Shown here one piece after another: positions 1-5,849 of a stretch of DNA of 64,000 nucleotides (its first letter is position 1; each line of letters starts with the position of its first letter). The stretch comes from Sphingobacterium siyangense (GTDB lineage: Bacteria; Bacteroidota; Bacteroidia; Sphingobacteriales; Sphingobacteriaceae), in the NCBI RefSeq assembly GCF_007830445.1, contig NZ_VLKR01000011.1:114276-178275 (forward strand), given 5' to 3'. Under the pieces are notes generated by a model. It was not told where the DNA came from, made no database searches, and worked only from the letters and a program-made list of their open reading frames with translations. The position numbers and the translations under genes are program-made.

Positions 1-280
1 AAAACTGTTCGGCAATCACTGCATTCATCTTTGCATTATGACGTTCGATCTTGTCCACACGGATAGCCCATTTTAAACGTAAAGAAGCTGGTGGTAATTG
101 ATCTTCTGTTAAAATTGTAAAACTGTCATAGATAATCCCTTCAACAGTGTGGTTGTTCGCATATTTTAGGATGCTATTCCAATTGTCATCGGATAAGGGT
201 GTGTTGAGGGAAAGCTTCCCTTCTCCCCAAAGACCGATTCGCAATAACTGAAAAAAAATATCTCTTAGTTGATTGTTCAT
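1..280 (-). CDS. Nucleotidyltransferase family protein, N-terminal part
   Basis: The reverse strand has an open frame from an ATG at 278-280 to the window edge, about 93 residues, so the C-terminal part is missing. The sequence (LLRIGLWGEG near residue 13, HTVEGIIYDS near 45, RVDKIERHNAKMN near 75) resembles the N-terminus of the uncharacterised nucleotidyltransferase family (NTP_transf_5), whose members often lie in Bacteroidota exopolysaccharide regions. That fits the divergent FlaA1/WbpM-like dehydratase on the other side of a 207-bp gap. The nucleotidyl-transfer site would lie outside the window, so the assignment rests on the N-terminal pattern alone and the substrate is unknown. Confidence 0.6.
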   Translation of the reverse strand, partial: MNNQLRDIFFQLLRIGLWGEGKLSLNTPLSDDNWNSILKYANNHTVEGIIYDSFTILTEDQLPPASLRLKWAIRVDKIERHNAKMNAVIAEQF

Positions 281-487
281 TTGGTTTTGCAAATAGAGGT
301 TATTCCAAATATAATAATTTATAGGCTATACTTAATGAATTACGCGTAATAATTAAATGCAATTTAGTGCCAAAAAATCTCCTATTAGCGAGATCTCGAG
401 TAGCAAAATATTTTTATTAAACATCGCTTTTATTTTGCTACATTTACGCAAACTTGAACCTCGAAAGGGAACTTTAATGCATTTTCA

Positions 488-2401
488 ATGAGTAATTTAT
501 GGAGGGAGGGCTTGTCCGTTAACAAGCCGCGTTGGGTCATTCTTTTAATAGATATGATCATAGTAGTGGTGTCCTTTCTTGCCAGCTATGTGCTCATCTT
601 TAAACATAGGGGCGGCGTTGAGCTGGATGCGTTGGGCATACAACTCATTTTGGTCTCCACCATTTATCTGATCTGCTTTCTTTTACTGGGAACATTTAAA
701 GGGGTTATACATAAAACCGGCCTCCGCGAATTACAACGGATGGTGTTTGCGATCGGACTGGGCTATTTTTCTTCTGTCCTTGTATGCAAGCTGTTAGAGT
801 GGACGCAGCCTTCTTTCTTGCATGAAGCCTTTCCTTTCTCTGATACCCAGCTGCTTTTTCATGCGCTGATAGCGGGATTTGGAATGACGTTTAGCCGCGT
901 GCTTTATCGGGCATTGTACCATGAGCTGATGTGGGGAGGTAAAGACAACCGTATTCCCGTGATCCTTTTTGGCGCCGGAAATATGGGCAATACCACCTTT
1001 CACTTTATCCATACAACATCGCGCACCAAATACCGCATTGTAGCCATTATGGACGATAATCCGCATCGTATCGGCAACCGTATCCAAGGCTTTAGAATCC
1101 ACGATATCAATAAATTGAATAAAGAGTTCGTCAATCGCCATGGTAATGCTGCGGAATTGATTGTTGCTATCGACAATCGGTCGCCCGAACGCTTGAGTAA
1201 CGTTTTTAGGCTGGCGGAACCGATTCCATTAGTCGTCAAAATTATTCCGGATACGGCACGTCTGTTGGCGGGAGAGGTGGCAACCCGCCAGATCCGAAGC
1301 TTGCGCATCGAAGATCTACTGGGACGAAAAGCCATTGATCTGGACAACCCGTCCATTGCGGCAGAGATGAAGGATCAAATTGTATTGGTAACGGGCGGTG
1401 CGGGTTCAATTGGTGGTGAACTGGTGCGACAGCTTGCACATACGGATCTCAAACAGCTGATCGTGGTGGACCAGGCAGAATCTGCGCTGTATGATATTCA
1501 GCAGGAGCTGAGCGCGTCGGCAAATTTTGATCGGTGCCTGTTTATGGTAGGTAATGTCAGGGATGCGCTATTTATGGAAACTTTGTTCCAGGTTTACGGA
1601 CCGACTTACGTCTTTCATGCTGCAGCATATAAGCATGTTCCGCTGATGGAGGCCAATCCGTACGAATCAATTTTAACGAATGTATGGGGGTCTTATAATG
1701 TGGCGCAATTGGCGGACAAGTATGGGGTATCTAAATTTGTGATGGTGTCTACGGATAAAGCCGTGAATCCGACAAATGTGATGGGAGCAACAAAACGTGT
1801 CGCTGAAATTGCGATATCCACCGTCAATAGCAACTCCAAAACGAACTTCATCATCACGCGCTTTGGTAATGTATTGGGATCTAATGGTTCGGTCATCCCG
1901 CTATTTGAAAAGCAGATGCTCAAAGGAGGGCCGCTCACCATTACCGATCCAAATATTACCCGTTATTTTATGACCATACCCGAAGCCTGTCAATTGGTGC
2001 AGGAAGCCGCAGTAATGGGTAAAGGTGGGGAAATATTTGTCTTTGATATGGGTGAGCCGGTCAAGATCATAGATCTGGCCAAACAGATGATCCGTTTGAA
2101 GGGCTACAACTACCCTGAGGATATTGATATTAAGTTTGTCGGTCTGCGCCCGGGTGAGAAAATTTTTGAGGAGCTGCTGGCGAATGGCGAAAACACCGAG
2201 AAGACTTATCACGAAAAGATCATGATCGCGAAGGTAAATACTCCCGATCTGGACGTACAAAAAGCGAGAGTAGAGCAATTGTGTGCGCTGGCAAAAACAG
2301 CTGATCCGAATACCGATAAGATGAAATTGGTGCAGCTGGTGAAGGATATCGTTCCGGAATACCGCTCTCAGAACTCTGTTTTTGAAACATTGGACAAATA
2401 G
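488..2401 (+). CDS. Membrane-bound nucleotide-sugar 4,6-dehydratase (FlaA1/WbpM/CapD type)
   Basis: The 637-residue protein has about four N-terminal membrane segments (residues 15-150), a first Rossmann-like domain with GAGNMG at 162-167, and a catalytic extended short-chain dehydrogenase domain with TGGAGSIG at 302-309. The family makes 4-keto-6-deoxy sugars from UDP-HexNAc at the inner face of the membrane for capsule, O-antigen or exopolysaccharide. The active-site segment STDKAVNP (from 421) is followed by M432 and K436, so the usual Tyr of Tyr-x3-Lys is Met, as is known for the large membrane-bound members. The length matches the WbpM class. The start is the first ATG of the frame and no better one is seen. 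A hairpin at the stop codon suggests it ends its transcription unit. The exact sugar product cannot be read from sequence. Confidence 0.9.
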   Translation: MSNLWREGLSVNKPRWVILLIDMIIVVVSFLASYVLIFKHRGGVELDALGIQLILVSTIYLICFLLLGTFKGVIHKTGLRELQRMVFAIGLGYFSSVLVCKLLEWTQPSFLHEAFPFSDTQLLFHALIAGFGMTFSRVLYRALYHELMWGGKDNRIPVILFGAGNMGNTTFHFIHTTSRTKYRIVAIMDDNPHRIGNRIQGFRIHDINKLNKEFVNRHGNAAELIVAIDNRSPERLSNVFRLAEPIPLVVKIIPDTARLLAGEVATRQIRSLRIEDLLGRKAIDLDNPSIAAEMKDQIVLVTGGAGSIGGELVRQLAHTDLKQLIVVDQAESALYDIQQELSASANFDRCLFMVGNVRDALFMETLFQVYGPTYVFHAAAYKHVPLMEANPYESILTNVWGSYNVAQLADKYGVSKFVMVSTDKAVNPTNVMGATKRVAEIAISTVNSNSKTNFIITRFGNVLGSNGSVIPLFEKQMLKGGPLTITDPNITRYFMTIPEACQLVQEAAVMGKGGEIFVFDMGEPVKIIDLAKQMIRLKGYNYPEDIDIKFVGLRPGEKIFEELLANGENTEKTYHEKIMIAKVNTPDLDVQKARVEQLCALAKTADPNTDKMKLVQLVKDIVPEYRSQNSVFETLDK

Positions 2402-2424
2402 CCATTTCCGAAAAGGAGTGGCTT
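2400..2424 (+). terminator. Hairpin terminator after the dehydratase gene
   Basis: AGCCA and TGGCT arms with inner TCC/GGA pairing overlap the stop codon and run into a short T stretch. Nearly the same hairpin follows the Rpn gene at 37046-37074, just before locus B. Confidence 0.55.
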
Positions 2425-2543
2425 TAATGCGACAGATTTCAGCTATAACAGCATGTAGTGCGGCTGGTATTTAAACAATATCTTTTTTGTATAGTTCCTC
2501 ATAGAGTTGAATAATCTTCATCTGAATTTGCATGATTTCTTCT

Positions 2544-2822
2544 TCACGTTGTCGTATTTTTTTTTAAAATTTCAGCACACTCATCTTGTTCTTTTACTTT
2601 ACCTTTGTTCCGTTGAGGCAATACATGTTGAGCTAATAACTGTACAGTTGTCAAATTAAATACGCTTGCGATTTGATTTAAGCGAGAGAGCGTAATCGTG
2701 GTAAATCCTGTTTCGATCTTTGAAACAGCGGGAGTAGATAAGTTCAATTTTTTGGCAAATTCTTTTTGTTCCCAGCCTTTTTGTATTCGAAGTAATCTAA
2801 ACGCCTTCCCTATGTTTTTCAT
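2544..2822 (-). CDS. XRE-family helix-turn-helix regulator, probably frameshifted at its 3' end
   Basis: The start is the ATG at 2820-2822; a longer upstream extension is open but has no helix-turn-helix character. Residues 5-60 (RLLRIQKGWEQKEFAKKLN, then STPAVSKIETG) are a canonical XRE DNA-binding domain. As read, the frame stops after 92 residues at 2544. The reading crosses nine consecutive A (2557-2565 on the reverse strand). Removing one A opens about 30 more residues rich in Glu, Gln, Lys and Leu (KIRQREEEIM and onward) down to a TAA at 2471-2473. Such a coiled-coil tail is also present in the XRE protein at 37621-37995. The break may be a sequencing error, a real mutation, or slippage on the A-run. 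A truncated IS3 transposase lies directly upstream. Confidence 0.7.
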   Translation of the reverse strand: MKNIGKAFRLLRIQKGWEQKEFAKKLNLSTPAVSKIETGFTTITLSRLNQIASVFNLTTVQLLAQHVLPQRNKGKVKEQDECAEILKKNTTT

Positions 2823-2879
2823 GAAAAAAAATAATTTACCGTTAAGTTCTAAAAAATAGATGTTACATTGTACAGTTGC

Positions 2880-3125
2880 AAAAGAATCCCTCTGACGCTT
2901 TGTCAAAAAAGGAAAACGCTAAAATCCGAGCAGATTTACAGCAATAAATTGATTACCAAGGGTCAGATGAAAGCAGAACTATTCGAATACATAGAAATCT
3001 GGTATAATCGAGAACGTCGTCACTCCACATTGGGAAATCTTACAATTGAGCAATTTAATAACAAAGAGCAAAAAATTAAAAAAGCTGCTTAACTAGCACT
3101 GCCGATTTTATTTGCAAGTCCACTT
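2880..3125 (+). mobile_element. IS3-family remnant (3' end of orfB transposase)
   Basis: The readable end, from about 2908 to the TAA at 3090-3092, encodes KTLKSEQIYSNKLI, then YIEIWYNRERRHSTLG and a final TIEQFNN, which is the C-terminal integrase signature of IS3-family OrfB (the E of DDE lies just upstream in complete proteins). The DDE core, orfA and the left end are absent. After the stop, sequence around 3100-3122 resembles a right terminal repeat of a Bacteroidota IS3 element, but no partner repeat remains. It sits between the XRE gene and the conserved block of locus A, so it may mark where that region was rearranged. Non-functional. Confidence 0.65.
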
Positions 3126-3154
3126 TTTCATTTTAATGATAGAGTTGCTCTAAC

Positions 3155-3460
3155 AAAAAAAACTCCCCACACATCAAGTGATGCGAGAGGAGTACCTTCT
3201 ATAAACTAAATATATTACGAAAAAAATCTATTTTTATGTAGATGGGGTTGACTCTTTTAGTAATAAAGCGCCCTAATAAATTAAGGCGCTTCGCTAGATG
3301 TTGGTATATTTCAACCGGCTGATCTAATATAGAAATAATTTTTTGAAATTGAAAAAATTATAAAAGATTTTTGATCTTTATTTTTGCCGTTTTGGATGCT
3401 ACTTTAGGTTAACCCAATTATTGGTCGCTCGCCATCGCCGTGGAAGTAGTCGAAGAGTTT
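3155..3460 (-). repeat. Conserved non-coding block, copy A (partner at 37088-37370)
   Basis: The block matches 37088-37370 over most of its length. It holds three readable elements: an ACTCC...GGAGT hairpin near 3168-3200; an AAAGCG...CGCTT hairpin followed by TAGATGTTG...CAAC...ATCTA near 3265-3335; and a palindromic CCAATTATTGG with flanking conserved sequence near 3414-3450. It lies just downstream of the helix-turn-helix gene in that gene's direction, so it may be its 3' untranslated region and terminator. No open frame is shared between the two copies, so the conservation is not coding. Confidence 0.6.
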
Positions 3461-3519
3461 GCAGTATTAATCATGTCGCTTCTTTCGTTTTTCAGAGATA
3501 GTATAGGATTCTTAAATAG

Positions 3520-3969
3520 TTATTCGTATAGCTGTTCAAATGCATCTATCAGTTTCATATTTTGAGATTTCGCAATCGAAAAAACTTCATGGGCATAAAA
3601 ATCATCTGCAGTTTGATTTAGTACTTTCGTGAATCTTGTATTTTCAATGCCTGCTTTTTCTGAAACTTCTGCTTGTGACGATACAAATTGAGTAATAAAT
3701 TTTTGGTAGGTATTCAACTTCTTATTGTTTTTTACTTTGCCTTTTTGTTTTGCAAGATATTTTTTATGGGCTGTGTTGGCGATTTCGGATAATGCATTTT
3801 CACAGTCTTTGTCAAAGTCGTTCGATAGTAGTTTTACAGCATTATAAAAGTTTCGGCCTTTTACTACTGATAAATCACTATTTAGTTGGAAAGACTCTAA
3901 AGGATTTTTATCCGATAAAATCGCTTCAAACTCTTTGTTTAAAGTTTTCAAAAACTTTTCAAACTTCAT
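3520..3969 (-). CDS. Helix-turn-helix protein divergent from RNA region A
   Basis: This 149-residue protein has a charged N-terminal half without recognisable domain. The C-terminal part (about 90-149, with QAEVSEKAGIENTRFTKVLN) looks like an XRE-type helix-turn-helix ending in a DAFEQLYE helix. It starts about 70 bp from the TATATTTG promoter box of the RNA transcribed the other way, a classic repressor/divergent-promoter layout. The two proteins in the matching positions of locus B (37621-37995, 38703-38981) are also helix-turn-helix proteins but are not evidently homologous to it, although the flanking DNA is conserved. DNA binding is inferred from the motif; regulation of the RNA is inferred from position. 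Confidence 0.6.
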   Translation of the reverse strand: MKFEKFLKTLNKEFEAILSDKNPLESFQLNSDLSVVKGRNFYNAVKLLSNDFDKDCENALSEIANTAHKKYLAKQKGKVKNNKKLNTYQKFITQFVSSQAEVSEKAGIENTRFTKVLNQTADDFYAHEVFSIAKSQNMKLIDAFEQLYE

Positions 3970-4038
3970 TTTATATTTCTGTTAGTTAATGTCTTGAATT
4001 TATATCGCAATTTTATTTGCGATTATATTTTGTATTGT

Positions 4039-4046
4039 TATATTTG
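4039..4046 (+). promoter_or_regulatory. Promoter -7 box (TATATTTG) of RNA region A
   Basis: TATATTTG matches the Bacteroidota -7 consensus TAnnTTTG. The same box stands at the same place in the two RNA regions of locus B (38048-38055, 39083-39090). In A and B1 it is followed within about 7-9 nt by a 6-bp hairpin, as expected for a defined RNA 5' end. Confidence 0.55.
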
Positions 4047-4116
4047 TATTATAATCAGTTCGCTGATTTAGTCTCGGGCACGAAACGGCAAATTTCAAAA
4101 GACGTGAGACGTAGGG

Positions 4117-4147
4117 TTTGCGACCCCCAATGCTTTTTGTATCTTTA
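4117..4147 (+). promoter_or_regulatory. Second promoter-like element within RNA region A
   Basis: TTTG (4117-4120), exactly 19 nt, then TATCTTTA (4140-4147) fits the Bacteroidota -33/-7 consensus. The spacing and boxes are identical in copy B1 (38128-38131 and 38151-38158). It would start a shorter RNA just before the long hairpin. Confidence 0.5.
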
Positions 4148-4307
4148 CAACAAGGAGGGGCAAGCTCCCCTATTGGAAACTGCGTCTGGGTTCTTTGCCG
4201 TACCTGTGTTCAGTGGAAGATAGTGGGGCTTGCCTCTTTTGTATTTATAAATGCTTGCCCTCTTACTTCCTCCTTGAGACTCTTGTTGATAACCCAACTT
4301 GTAAATT

Positions 4308-4418
4308 ATGAAACAAAAAGAGTCATTAACCACAACAGAACGACGGCAGATCAAGGATCAGTTGAGTCAGCTTGCAGTATCACTGCTTATCAAGAACAAA
4401 TACTGTCCACCTGAATAG
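4308..4418 (+). CDS. 36-residue micro-ORF of locus A
   Basis: ATG at 4308, TAG at 4416-4418. The predicted peptide has a basic middle, TERRQIKDQL, and ends LLIKNKYCPPE. The matching ORF at 38320-38430 in locus B has exactly the same length and stop position. It keeps ERRQIKDQL, LAVSLLIKNKYCPPE and the stop, while the first ten codons differ. Most DNA differences inside the conserved part are at third positions, as expected for selection on a peptide. It lies between the long hairpin and the 3' hairpin of the RNA region. Function unknown: a leader peptide that senses translation, a small regulatory protein or a dual-function RNA are all possible. No family recognised. Confidence 0.5.
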   Translation: MKQKESLTTTERRQIKDQLSQLAVSLLIKNKYCPPE

Positions 4419-4575
4419 CTTCTTAAAAGCTTAAAATCAACAATGGTCGATAGCCCCTGGGTATCGAATGGATATAAAAAGCCTTAATAGCCTATTTATA
4501 GCCTACCAATTGTTGATTTTACCGGCCTGTTTTTTTTAGATCCACGCTCTAAAATTGCACAGCCCTCATCTCTTT

Positions 4576-4583
4576 TATCTTCG
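4576..4583 (+). promoter_or_regulatory. Promoter -7 box (TATCTTCG) for the locus A operon
   Basis: TATCTTCG lies 18 nt after ATTG. The same box and about 60 nt of following sequence (including GTAAGGGTTTCCG) recur at 38591-38598. The same TATCTTCG form serves the sugar-kinase operon at 12785-12792. It would give a leader of about 265 nt before the ATG at 4856. Confidence 0.45.
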
Positions 4584-4638
4584 CACTTTAAAAGTAAGGG
4601 TTTCCGATTTCAAAAGCAAAAATTTGAGAAAAACACTG

Positions 4639-4655
4639 TTATAGAAATTCTATAA
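4639..4655. promoter_or_regulatory. Conserved 17-bp palindrome, candidate operator
   Basis: TTATAGAAATTCTATAA is a perfect palindrome around one central base and is repeated exactly at 38654-38670, where surrounding sequence has drifted. It lies about 55 nt downstream of the TATCTTCG promoter in both loci, a position suited to a repressor roadblock. The binding protein is unknown; the neighbouring helix-turn-helix proteins are candidates. Confidence 0.4.
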
Positions 4656-4761
4656 AAAAAGGTCGGTTTTTTATTTTACCAACGGACGCGGTATCGTCTC
4701 TATCAAATTACGTGTAACTGTCCTGCACCGCGCCCGATAACCTATTTCTTATTTTTTCACT

Positions 4762-4841
4762 GCTGTGACCTGAGCCCATTCAGGCTCCCGCAAAATTCTG
4801 ATTTCGGTCGGACAGGGAGAGCTATGTGCTAAGGTCACAGC
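4762..4841 (+). promoter_or_regulatory. Structured leader of the 125-aa/TlpA/SusCD operon, locus A
   Basis: GCTGTGACCT (4762-4771) pairs with AGGTCACAGC (4832-4841). An inner GAGCC/GGCTC hairpin follows at 4772-4787. The 3' part carries an almost invariant segment also found in locus B, including GATTTCGGTCGGACAGGG. A strong Shine-Dalgarno-like GGGAGAG precedes ATG-TGC-TAA (4824-4832), a two-codon ORF that is ATG-CGC-TAA in locus B. The real gene start follows 23 nt later. The arrangement suggests translational or attenuation control, by inference. Confidence 0.45.
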
Positions 4842-4855
4842 CAAAAACTAAACAC

Positions 4856-5233
4856 ATGAAAGCCATTTATGAAGATCTCCTGCATCTCGACAGGCCATTC
4901 TACGAGATCCATGAAGACAGTTACGATCCATTGAAATGTATTGAACGCTTTTGGGGTAATTACGCGCTCGCCACCATACGCGAAAACCTCTATGCGTTGG
5001 ACCTCAGATGCAGAACCCTTGGCGAAGCTTCCGAAAGCAAATTAGAAGCTCTACAGCAAACGCTGTTTTTGTCTGATATCCTGCGTGCGCTAATAGCGTA
5101 TTTCCTGACGCATAGCCCCCATTTAGATACAAGCGCAATAAAACTGTCTACACTGGAAGCGAATAGGAAGGAAATCCAGCTAACTAAAAAAATCAACGAT
5201 TTTTTTCAATCTATTAACCAGCCAAATCTTTAA
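4856..5233 (+). CDS. 125-residue conserved protein of unknown function, locus A
   Basis: The start is the ATG at 4856, which matches the start and length of the locus B copy (39599-39976, also 125 residues). An upstream in-frame GTG at 4826 is rejected because it lies inside the leader stem and the frame is not open in locus B. The copies are clearly close paralogues, roughly three quarters identical by eye (MKAIYEDLL, DPLKCIE, TIRENLYALDLRC, LRALIAYFLTHS, KEIQLTK, NDFFQSIN). The protein is probably all-helical and soluble, with no signal peptide or membrane segment, and conserved cysteines near residues 24 and 50. It is the first gene of the operon and ends one base before the TlpA-like gene. 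I recognise no family; a cytoplasmic partner or regulator of the operon is a guess. Confidence 0.75.
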   Translation: MKAIYEDLLHLDRPFYEIHEDSYDPLKCIERFWGNYALATIRENLYALDLRCRTLGEASESKLEALQQTLFLSDILRALIAYFLTHSPHLDTSAIKLSTLEANRKEIQLTKKINDFFQSINQPNL

Positions 5234-5234
5234 G

Positions 5235-5849
5235 ATGATGAAATCAACAATATACAATCTGTACAAAGCCTTTAAGAGCAAACGAGCACGAGTGTTGCTG
5301 CTGTGTTTGGTTCATATGTTTAGTTTATCTGCCCAGACGCCCCGCCAGGACAGCGGGGCCAAAGGGCTCAGCACTGCTCAACCTTTGATGATTGGGTTTA
5401 GAGTACCTGAAGAATTCTGGTCCCATGAGTTTATGATCTTTGAGAACAATAAATATGTCATGCGTACTTTAGCAGAATATCGTGGTAAACCTTTGATCTT
5501 GGATTTTTGGGCCACATGGTGTACCTCTTGCGTAGCGAATTTTCCTAAACTGGATCAATTGAAACGTCTCCATGGTGATAAAATTAATTTTTTACTTGTC
5601 AATAGCTTTGATAAAGATACCACAAAGATCGCAACAGTGTTTCGTGGTAAAAAAACTGAGAAATACAGAACGCAAACTCCCTCAGTCGTTTTAGATACTT
5701 TCCTTAAGCAGATATTTCCCCATAAAGCAGTGCCAATCTATATTTGGCTCGATCATTTCGGTAAACTGGGCGCGCTATCCACATCTGATTTTCTCAATGA
5801 TAATCAAGTTAAAGTGCTGCTCGCTAGAATGAAAGGAGCGCAAGAATGA
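5235..5849 (+). CDS. TlpA/redoxin-like thioredoxin-fold protein, exported, locus A
   Basis: 204 residues. A basic N-terminus and hydrophobic stretch (about 18-33, LLLCLVHMFSLSAQ) form a signal peptide or anchor, so it should act in the periplasm. From about residue 80 a thioredoxin fold is readable: KPLILDFWATWCTSC, with the active-site pair Cys-Thr-Ser-Cys, then FLLVNSFDKD and a cis-Pro region KAVPIYIW. The family carries out thiol-disulfide exchange. The locus B paralogue has Cys-Gly-Thr-Cys instead. It overlaps the SusC start by 4 bp, so the genes are translationally coupled. A natural candidate partner is the Cys-x7-Cys exported protein at 10476-10877 or a cysteine-containing ligand of SusCD; this is inference. 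Confidence 0.8.
   Translation: MMKSTIYNLYKAFKSKRARVLLLCLVHMFSLSAQTPRQDSGAKGLSTAQPLMIGFRVPEEFWSHEFMIFENNKYVMRTLAEYRGKPLILDFWATWCTSCVANFPKLDQLKRLHGDKINFLLVNSFDKDTTKIATVFRGKKTEKYRTQTPSVVLDTFLKQIFPHKAVPIYIWLDHFGKLGALSTSDFLNDNQVKVLLARMKGAQE

Larger units (their letters stand above)
4053..4536 (+). ncRNA. Structured RNA region A, with internal micro-ORF
   Basis: Elements in order: an AATCAG-UUCG-CUGAUU hairpin (4053-4068); a stem GUCUC/GAGAC (4071-4075 with 4106-4110, plus CACG/CGUG) around a loop with conserved GGCAAATTTCA; an internal promoter-like TTTG-N19-TATCTTTA (4117-4147); a long hairpin (4155-4236) whose GAGG-CAAGC-CCC arms enclose a UGGAA/GGAAG internal loop closed by ACTG/CAGT; a U-run; a GAGACT segment (4276-4281) that could instead pair with the first AGUCUC; the 36-codon ORF; and a hairpin AAAATCAACAATGG with CCAATTGTTGATTTT (4433-4520) before a T-run. 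Copy B1 keeps every element with compensating G-U changes. Transcription is inferred. The family is not one I recognise. Confidence 0.55.

Noticed and set aside
2868..3092. Intact transposase gene
   Set aside because: Only the C-terminal integrase end is present; orfA, the DDE core and left end are missing.
4053..4536. RNA regions as retron msr-msd or diversity-generating template
   Set aside because: No reverse transcriptase gene is in the window, and there is no template/variable repeat with adenine-specific change.
4826..4855. GTG start adding ten residues to the 125-aa protein
   Set aside because: Lies in the leader stem and is not open in locus B, where the start equals the ATG at 39599.
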